Positions 55,774-64,000 of a DNA stretch of 64,000 nt are shown here, piece after piece (the first letter of the stretch is position 1; each line of letters opens with the position of its first letter). Made by a program: the position numbers and the translations under genes. Under the pieces are notes generated by a model. That model searched no databases and had not been told where the DNA came from. It saw only the letters and a program-made list of their open reading frames with translations. This DNA is from Magnolia sinica (taxonomy: Eukaryota > Streptophyta > Magnoliopsida > Magnoliales > Magnoliaceae): NCBI RefSeq assembly GCF_029962835.1, contig NC_080581.1, positions 19,792,001 to 19,856,000 of the forward strand. Reading direction: 5' to 3'.

Positions 55774-57406
55774 TGTTGGAGTCGTGTGCCTTGAAACGCC
55801 AAGGTGATGATCTTATCCATTGAATTTATGATCTTGTACATTAATCATGATGGCCATGGGACCTGTAAAGACATGTTATTAATGTCATAACTAACAAGTG
55901 GGTATATCCTAATCATACATATACATGGGTAAAAGGAGAGGGTGTAAGGATCTCAGCACCCTATTAGTCCATGATCACGTAGCTGGTTTTAGAACGAACT
56001 TGTGGCCATCCTGTGTGAGGGAACCAATGACGAGTTGAGATGGAAGGTCTTCACCATCAGGCTTGACAACAAGTCAGTGCCTTTGCCCTAACCCACATGG
56101 GAGTATTAGCATTAATGGATATGGGATCTTGTTATCAGACTCGTTGGATACTTGCATTGGAGGATCATTTCAAGTCTCTGGATTGAGAGACCCATAATGC
56201 CTAATCTAGATAGACTTGTGTATGTACTAGCTTGAACTAATGCTTAGAACTGAGGACATAGGTGGAGTTCAATATCTTGATTAATGTGCTTTAGCCTGAC
56301 TCATAGGGCCAATTGCAGCAACCCATTCGTGGAAGTTGTTGAGTACATGCATTAGGATACGATTGAGGTCCATATGATCCAACAAGGGATCTACTAGTTA
56401 CCTAAGAACATTCTTATGGCTAAGATCTGGTAGATTGAGCCATCCATCAAACGGTTTTTTGTTGGGCCTAACACTTAAAAATGTTTTAGGTGGTTTTATG
56501 AATGTTTTCTACCGTTGATTTTTTGTTTTAACCATTAAAAGGTTTTGATCAAACTTGATGGTAATTCCGACAATCGAGATCTTGTGGTCCATCACTTGAT
56601 TTGCATGGGTACTAGATGATAAGTGGAGGAATTGGGTCACAGACTTTAGATGTAGTAGGCCATACTAAAGTTTGTTGGGTGTTGGAGCACAATACTGGTG
56701 TCTATCCTTGAAAGCCTAATTCCTCATAAATATATCATATGCTGGAGGGATTGGAGAGAGCCTTGGATGTTCCAGCCCCTTGGTCATCACCACTAAAGAG
56801 AAAAGAGAAGAGAAAAATAGAGAGAACTTTTTCTGCTCCTTTATGTCCACACGTTCACACGTGTGGGGGTCCTCCGTGGATGGCTCTTGTGCGTTGCCCT
56901 AGTAAGTGATGTGTTGGCTCTCCTCCTCTCTTCATCTGGGATATATCTGAGAGAGGCCTTTTACTTTGAAGGTGCAGCATCCACAATCTATGCGATTCTC
57001 AATGATGGCGATTAACAGGTAACCATAGTCATAAAAAAATATTTTTCTGGTAGAAACTTCATGATACTAGATGAGGATCCATAGAATTATATTTATGTTT
57101 TTTTTTCTTTTTGGAGAGATAATGGAAATTTTATTAAATACCTGCTTGCAAACAAGACAGGAAAAGAATGCAAAGACAAAATCCCAAAAGATCTACAGCC
57201 CTAACGCTGCGTTAATACAATCATGCTCAACATTCAAGAGAGTGGCCCACTTGGAAACAAATACTTTGATTGAGTCCACCGAGGCTTCAATCAATCGTGA
57301 AGTGTCCCGAAAGCCTCCCGAGAGGAACAGGCATTGAATTATATTTATGTTAAATCTAGATTTTCCCAAATTTTTAAATTCGGTTGCGTTTTGGAAAAGC
57401 TTAACA
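55774..57406. mobile_element. Solo LTR inside the RTE LINE
   Basis: Ends TGTTGGAGTCGTG and GCTTAACA are flanked by a perfect 5-bp duplication CTAAG (55769-55773, 57407-57411). Removing it restores an RTE frame (NECVQGN then LGVALTSNK). It is about 1.4 kb without the nested LINE tail, with no coding domains. It is most likely a solo LTR; strand and superfamily are uncertain. Confidence 0.8.
57100..57335 (-). mobile_element. LINE 3' tail (5'-truncated insertion)
   Basis: A perfect 16-bp duplication GAATTATATTTATGTT (57084-57099, 57336-57351) flanks it. On the minus strand it ends in poly(A). A short open segment includes SRLIEASVDSIKVFVSKWAT before a stop. Long duplication, poly(A) and truncation are the LINE hallmarks. 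It sits inside the solo LTR at 55774-57406. Confidence 0.8.
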
Positions 57407-57411
57407 CTAAG

Positions 57412-57925
57412 TTCCCTTGAACGCATTCATTTCTAATTATGTGTCAGTTACACTCATCCTATGAACATGTTGTTCCTTAACTGCCCAACATTCCGTCTCA
57501 TAAAGCATGGCTGGTCTTATAGCTATCCTATAAAATTTCCTTCTTAGTTTGAGTGGTACGATGATCATATAAAACTATAGAGGCACATCTCTTCCTCCAC
57601 CCAACTTGAGTTCTATGGCCTACATTCTTCTTAATCTCTCCATTCTCATTAATTATCAACTCATGACATTAAAAGTAGTCATTTTGGGAAACTTCTTGGT
57701 CAGCAATCTTAACAAATTCCTCGTTTCCACTCTTATTGTTAGTAAATTGCACTCCATATACTCCGTTATAATCCAACTAATTTTAAATCATTTAGATTCT
57801 AAAGCACCACTTCTTAAATCTAGCTGTGTTTACACCCCTCCCCCATCTTGTCAATCAAAACTATGTCATCTGCAAACAACATACACTGTGGGATCTCATC
57901 CTGCAAATGTTTCGTGAACTCCTCA
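57412..57925 (-). pseudogene. RTE LINE reverse transcriptase, 5'-truncated
   Basis: The minus strand gives LQDEIPQC followed by MLFADDIVLID (catalytic FADD at 57865-57876), then VGWRKRCASIVL, AMLYGTE-like remnants and VKEQHVHRMSV, the order of plant RTE reverse transcriptases. Stops and an internal deletion are present. Homology ceases near 57925, as expected for 5' truncation. Confidence 0.85.
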
Positions 57926-60900
57926 TGATTCAGAACCTGATTCCTTGTACTGTCAGCTACGAGACTTTGTAACTTCTATGAAATTAGACTGACCAACTCG
58001 AATACAGATAATGGATTCCTCTTCCCTTGATACTACTAGTCCTGCTAATGTTTGAACTAAAATTGTGAACTGGATTGGCAGCAATCCCAACTTGTGAATG
58101 GTGTTGCGGTAATGTTTGTACTCTGTACTCTGTACCCACATTCAAGTAACAAAGAGTGGTTACTCGAATTTGATTACAAGTACCAGAACCCAAATCCACT
58201 TCCATCAAGTATCATACAATGGTCAAAAAGCATGGTTTAGGTCATGGCCATACACAACACCAAACCCACTTCTATGTAGTATCCTATGGCTATCAATGAT
58301 GTCATGATGAAAGGAATTTCTTGTCAATGTGTTCATGGCCCATTCTAGTGGCCATGTTTGGATACAAGGAATTCAAGGTGTGTAGCGGAAATTGTAATGA
58401 TCGTAGAGTGATTATTTCCATTTTTACTGGAGAAAGCAGGATTCCAAATTAGGGGTCCTGTTCAGATACAAGTGGAAACCTCAATTTCATTAGACAACAA
58501 TCACCTCATATCTTATGTCAGGGAATGCCACTATGGAAAGAAGTGATGGTTATTTGGCAGAATCAACAGTTTTACATCCATCCAAACAGACAACCATGAT
58601 GACAATCACTGTCAGTATATCCGGCCTGGCCCTGTGTTTATATGGCAACATCTACTAGATCAGTACACATATAGTGAAGCTGTGAGATAACATTTACATT
58701 TAAGTTTTGATTTTCACATCAGGAGTCTCATGTCCTGGGCAATGACTAGGCTCAGATGAAATTCCTTTTCAATCAAATAATAAAATGGTTTCTTGTCTTC
58801 TCACACTAATTTATTCTAACATGAGGATGCCATTGCCTATTCCATGTAGATCTGAATCCTTGAAACACATTGTGTGTGTTTTTAATGACTTCCCATGGAT
58901 ATTCCTTGTGTGATATGAAATGAAAATTGTCAAGATAATCATTTGAAACAAATATTTTACTAAATAGTCAAAATGTTTAGTTCTCATGTAGTTTCTCCCA
59001 CATTAATGCATAGTTTGAGGGAAACAGTTTGATTTTACCATGTGAGCCATTGACCCTTTTTTTGTTAAATTTTGGTAAGGAAAGAAAAAAGAAAGATGCA
59101 AGGTAAAACAAACGCAAAATTATGAAATTGCATGGGTGAATAGAAGCCCCCTGCAGATGGTGACAGTCTCAAAGAAAAGATATTAAATTTTTTTAAAAAA
59201 ATACTCAATTTGAAACCCGACAGAGTCAAGTTGGCTTGAAAACTCGGGTGAGAGTCTCGAAAAAATTCATATGAAAAACTCAAAAATAAATTATGCTAAA
59301 AATATCTAAAAATATAAAAATGATTCTTGCTTAAAAAATGTGGAAACTCCAGAAAATTTATTTTAAAATGGAGAAATTTATAAAATTCTGGAAAAGAAGG
59401 GATCATTGACAATGGGCCCACTTGTGTACAAACTGAAAACTCAAACTGCATTATAACTCAAGGTCCCACTTCAAAATATGTTCTCAATTCCCACTCACAG
59501 TCTCCGACATGTTTTTTTTTGTTTTTTTCCTGGGGTCAGCATGCCCTGTTCTATTGCACATTTACCACTAAAAGTAAAACATAATGATAGGGTACAAATA
59601 ACAGGGTCTCAAGATGGTGATCTGTTGAGCAGGCAACAATCACAGGTACAATTCAAGCAACCAAAAATCAAATACGCCATTAGATGCATGATCCGTGCTG
59701 TACGCCTGTACCTCATATTTTCACAATAGAAAATACCATCTATTATTATTATTATTATTATCTTGAAAGGTTTTCATCTGCTAACGTTTATTGAAAGGAT
59801 TGAAAGGATGAATTAGTTCTTGCCCAAGCTACATAGATGAGAGTGTGTGCATGTTGAGAGAATGAGAAGAGAAGAAAGGAAGAACAAGGGGGAAACTAAA
59901 AAGAGAGACTATTTATTGACACTAGATTCTAGCACTAGAACCCTAAAACTAACTCTGTTGAGTCGTCCAAGTCGACCTGACAGAGTCCCGATGAAAAACA
60001 CGATGGCACGCACCTCTCCAATTGCATCCAGTCAACACGGATGAGTTGGGTCAAGTTTTTTCGAGATCTTAAACGATGCTAGAAACAACTTGTTTAACAA
60101 TGAGTTAGGAGAGTCATTTGCTTCCTTATGAGCATGGTGAAAACAAATATCTAAAGTAGTGAACGTTTCATGTACTTCATCCATTACATCTGCGTCTTCA
60201 AGTGAAATCCTTGTTACAACAATCCCAATCCTTGTTACAACAATCCCAACTAATAAAACTTGGAGGAATCTCCTTATGGCCTGACCCTATAAGGGGGTCA
60301 AAGAAGGTCGAAGAACAAAGCAGGATCTGATGCACATCAGGTACCATTTAATAATGGGTACTGCTCCAATAACTCATAAGATAGGAGAATTATGTCAATC
60401 TATTTGGTCTGACCAATAGATAAGCTACCTACTAGACGGGCCAATGATAACAAAATTGCTGTATGCAGATGTTCCAGCCATTTGACACTTTTCTCTGCAG
60501 TGCTGATCTATACATATTTTTCCTATACAAAATTAGGTGATGGATTTGACCGAACAATGTGATCTTTGGACTGGCTCATCCAAGAGGTGGCCCACTGATT
60601 GGATGGTCTGGATAAATTTTCAAGTGCATCAATTCAATGGTTTGTAGGGGTGGCACCGTTTAGTAAGATGGTACCAATGCGTAGTGACTCCTAAACCACA
60701 GAAGAATACTTGAATTCCTTCCAATAAATACATGCTTCTACTCCGCTGGTCTCTAAAAATGACTATTCCAATAAATACATGATTCTGCTCTGCTGGTCTC
60801 TAAAAAAAACTATTCTAGTACAGCTGATTTCCATATTACCTCCTTCATTCCTAATTAATCCAGCCACACTGACAGACTAGGATTATCAAGAGAGCTATCA

Positions 60901-60951
60901 TCAAGTTCAACTTCAGAATACTTCACATGGAAGTTTCCATCATTCTTTAGC
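57926..60951. other. Unassigned AT-rich DNA
   Basis: No gene or complete transposon is recognised. Small structures are a (TTA)n tract near 59741-59762, a 23-bp tandem duplication near 60205-60255 (CCTTGTTACAACAATCCCAA), and a ~56-bp tandem duplication at about 60721-60830 (CCAATAAATACATG, then TGGTCTCTAAAAA). Confidence 0.45.
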
Positions 60952-60967
60952 TTTCAGGTGGCAACCT

Positions 60968-61423
60968 TCTTTTTTTTTTTTTTTTTTTTTTTAAATTTTA
61001 AAAATTTAAATTTTATTTTATTTTTTGAAACGAGAATGTGATATATTCAATCTGGACAAAAATTACAGAGCTTAGGAACTTCCTCAGAAAAAAGGACCAC
61101 AAGAAGACCTATCGTAAAGGCCAAACAAAGGAAGAAAACAAAATTTCAAAAAAAGGAAACCGGGGAGGGGACACAATCTAAATCTTCCTCTCCCTAATTG
61201 ATCCGAGACCCACCTTGTCGAGGAAAAGGATGCCCCGCACATGCCGAGGAAGATCAGCAAAACAGGAGAAAAATAACCGTGATTGGGACACACTGCCCAC
61301 CTGAGCAAGACCGTCCGCCGTGCCGTTGCCCTCCCTATAGATGTGCTTGAAATTCACCGTTGCGAGACCTCGGAGCCTTTTTTTTTTTTTGGGGGGGGGG
61401 GGGCAAGGTGGCGGATGCCACGA
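60968..61423 (-). mobile_element. L1-like LINE 3' end with RNase H domain, 5'-truncated
   Basis: A perfect 16-bp duplication TTTCAGGTGGCAACCT (60952-60967, 61424-61439) flanks it, and the minus strand ends in poly(A). It encodes HIYREGNGTADGLAQVG, the C-terminal RNase H motif of plant L1-type LINEs, then LPRHVRGILFLDKVGL and a stop. The 5' edge carries an odd homopolymer junction (T run then G run on plus at about 61377-61403). Confidence 0.85.
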
Positions 61424-61439
61424 TTTCAGGTGGCAACCT

Positions 61440-64000
61440 CCACCGTCAACTATCTCTTGTAATCTCTTATGAGATCCAGTAACTCATGTTGAGAATATCA
61501 AATGAAAAATAGCATGCAAGAAATGATCAAGGTCTATTAGGATAAAACCATCTTGATGAGTGCATGCCAGCTTGATGACATGTAGATAACCATGTTACAC
61601 CTACTTTGCTCCTTATTTCGCACTCATGTTGAATAAATCAATTTCGAAACTAAGCTCAATAAACATACGCATTACGTACATCTGATAAGCATTCTAATAC
61701 TACTTTTTATCAGGACAATGTGCTAATCAAAATGTGATTTCTGAATCCTATACTGTTCCATTGGCAAGTTTGAGACTTGGAATTATCTAAAAGTAGGATG
61801 GACGCTAAATCACATAACTATCTCCACAAAGGAAGAACATTCTTTAGAAGCAAATTAACCTGCTTAGAAAATGTCTACTTTAACAATGTGATAATATGCA
61901 CCATTTACCTGTTGACTCCTTTATCAATAGAAATCTGTAAAGGTTGAGAGCCGATACAACCTGCAGGTATACACAATTGAACAAATACATGGAATTACAA
62001 CTACTCATCCAGTAATTTGAGAAGCCAAGTACTTCATTGACATCAAGTGGAAAAACTTGACGGCTCTGAATAATCTAAATTTGAAAGGCAAAAATAGGAT
62101 GCACTGGAATCATAAATATATAAGCAACCATCCATTTCCTTGCCACATATGAAGTGAAATGTTTTTTTTTTTTTTGTGACAGCAAGTTCTAGCCATAGCA
62201 TTGATGCCAGACATGCTGGCACGTCTAAACAATATTATTGCAACATATCAGTTCATGTAAGTACCAAATATAACAATAAATGAGTTTGGACATAAGCATG
62301 TAGTAATGAAATTCTTGTGGAAAAGAAAGCAAAGGAGAATATTGGAATGGAATGTGTTAATGAATGTGATATGGGCCTACATAGGCCCACTTAGATGAGT
62401 TGTTTTGGTGATGAAACTTTCATAATATAAGGGGGAACCTAAACTTCAGCCCATTCAGCTTCATCGTTTTTTATCCTTCTTCTCCAAATCTTTTTATTTC
62501 TTCTTTTCCTTTATCCCATGGTGTCTCTTATGTTGCTTGTGCTAAAAATTTCTTAAGAAACCTTGGATCTCCTTTTTGTTTCTTTTGTATGCCAAGTATT
62601 TTGTAATAGTTCCTGTGCAGGGGGAATGAAGACATTGGCTTCTTAAATGATATCAGCTCAAGTGTGATCGCTGTAAACTTGTGGGTTGTTTGCCCGTGTT
62701 GGATGCCGTGTTCATGGCTATATTTCTTCGTGGTCGGTTGGAAGTAGTGGACGTGTGGGTCGATTATTCTGTTTGAGGTGACGTGTGCATCATGTGCAAT
62801 ATTCAAGTGCGGTGCTCATTGATTGTGCTAGGTGGGCCTGCATTTGTGCCTGTGAGGTACTCTTACTTGTTATGGAGATAAAAAGTGACCTGAAATCTAG
62901 ATCTATAAACCCATCTGACTTTTTTAAGGGTCTAGATAACCTCTATTAAATTAAATGGTAAAAATTATTTACAGTGGTCTAAGTCAACCCAACTTTTTTG
63001 CACGACCAAGGAAAATTTGAGATATTTGATCACAGGGAAACCTTGTAATATCCTAGAAAAAAAAAATGAGAATTTTTTTTTCCAGAACCTATTATATTTG
63101 ATAACCTACTAATTTTATTACTTGCCTAATTGATCTACTTGCCATAGATAACTCTAAGATTCAAGATAAATGATTTCCATATTAGAAAACACAATTAATA
63201 TTCTCATGAGTATATAACTTGAGACCTGCATCAACCATCTGATGCACGTGGGCCACATGATCATGAACCTTGGGAAAAGACCACAAGTCATTATTCTTTC
63301 TTTCCACACATAAGAAGTATCATATCCTTGGTAAAACATTAGTGAAAATCACCATTTGAAAGTAAACTCATTAAATTGCTTCTAGATTTGACTATGGGCC
63401 ATTCATACCTACAGCCCACATATTTTGATATAAATAGAATCATGTGATTGGTAGTATTTTTGGTGTAGCGGGACTAGTACTTGTGTAGAAAATATCATCA
63501 GATCCCATAGTTATGTATTTAATTTGTTGAGTGCTAGAATAAAACATTGCTTCGGATAGTTGGTTAGAGGCGTGTAGACGGTTAGGCCTTTTGAGTCCTA
63601 ACTATGTAATTCTTTTCTTTTATTTTTCCAAACCACCTTGAAACCAAGTGAATAACTTTATTTAATTCCACTTCTCTTTCAAAAATATCAAGTAGCTCAA
63701 GTGCAAGGAGGCTTGGTTGAGGAAAAGAGGTCTAGGGATCAAGGGCCCTCACTATCTAAAGGACTATATATATATATATATATATATATATCAAAACCTA
63801 CTTTTCCTCTAAATATAGAAAAAAAAATCAGATTCTCTCCCTAAATTCAAAAATTCCAACTCATTACAACAATGAGGGGGGGAGAGAGATGGTGTTGGAG
63901 GGGCTTATTATAGAGAATGCTAGTGTATTATATTTATAGTGTGTTCTTTTAGTGTAAGTGCATGTGCACACTTCCCTATTCCCCTGCAGTGTACTATATG
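61440..64000. other. Unassigned DNA
   Basis: Nothing is recognised with confidence. A T run at 62162-62175, a (TA)n tract at about 63765-63791 and TATA-rich stretches are present. A short minus-strand frame (about 63180-63330) reads FPKVHDHVAHVHQMVDAGLK, which is protein-like but isolated; I do not call it. Confidence 0.4.

Noticed and set aside
63154..63339. Short minus-strand frames, one reading FPKVHDHVAHVHQMVDAG
   Set aside because: Protein-like over about 40 residues but without convincing splice sites or neighbours; too little to call an exon.

Overview
This is a repeat-dominated stretch of a plant nuclear genome. The features are plant-type: Ty1/copia and Ty3/gypsy retrotransposons primed by initiator-Met tRNA, tRNA-derived SINEs, RTE and L1-like LINE tails, hAT and PIF/Harbinger-type MITEs, and small plant-only proteins. 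The many copies of a motif around GGGCCCACCGTGATGTATG, paired with an ACACCGTCCATCCATTT motif, remind me of magnoliid genomes (Lauraceae/Magnoliaceae). That is an impression from memory, not a test. No rRNA, tRNA gene, CRISPR array or bacterial feature is present.

Genes are few. The best is a 103-residue, Cys-rich single-exon gene at 43719-44030 (+), with a TATA box, a G-box/ABRE and a GA-rich leader. A DUF3511-type ORF (4494-4844, -) lies inside a PIF/Harbinger-type element and looks like captured host sequence. A spliced C-terminal exon of an unrecognised protein is visible at 46714-46931 (-). An exon-like peptide at about 55267-55375 (-) may belong to the same gene; if so, a 7.6 kb copia element sits in its intron.

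Layout: 1-13.6 kb holds a 4.4 kb TG..CA element read as a solo LTR (1285-5723, TSD ATAAA) with the DUF3511 element inside it, a shrunken Ty3/gypsy element (6475-8200) and a run of palindromic family-A MITEs. 13.6-16.6 kb is a second long solo LTR (TSD GATTT). 17-19.2 kb holds two MITE families (C and D) placed inside TA/CT/CA microsatellites. 19.5-25.6 kb is a tandem segmental duplication whose two copies differ by an expanded tandem array and by one family-D insertion. 26.7-29.3 kb is family A plus unassigned DNA. 29.46-40.0 kb is a minus-strand copia element that inserted into a family-A element and was later split by a hAT element (32833-34298) and an LTR-type insertion (34709 to about 38390). 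40.4-42.8 kb is another hAT copy plus long-TIR MITEs. 43-47 kb is the gene-bearing part. 47.47-55.08 kb is a plus-strand copia element carrying at least five later insertions. 55.5-58 kb is an RTE LINE split by a solo LTR that is itself split by a LINE tail. 58-64 kb is mostly unassigned AT-rich DNA with one L1-like tail.

Many insertion ends were fixed by target-site duplications read directly from the sequence, so the order of insertion can often be stated. Family names A to H are mine and apply only to this window.
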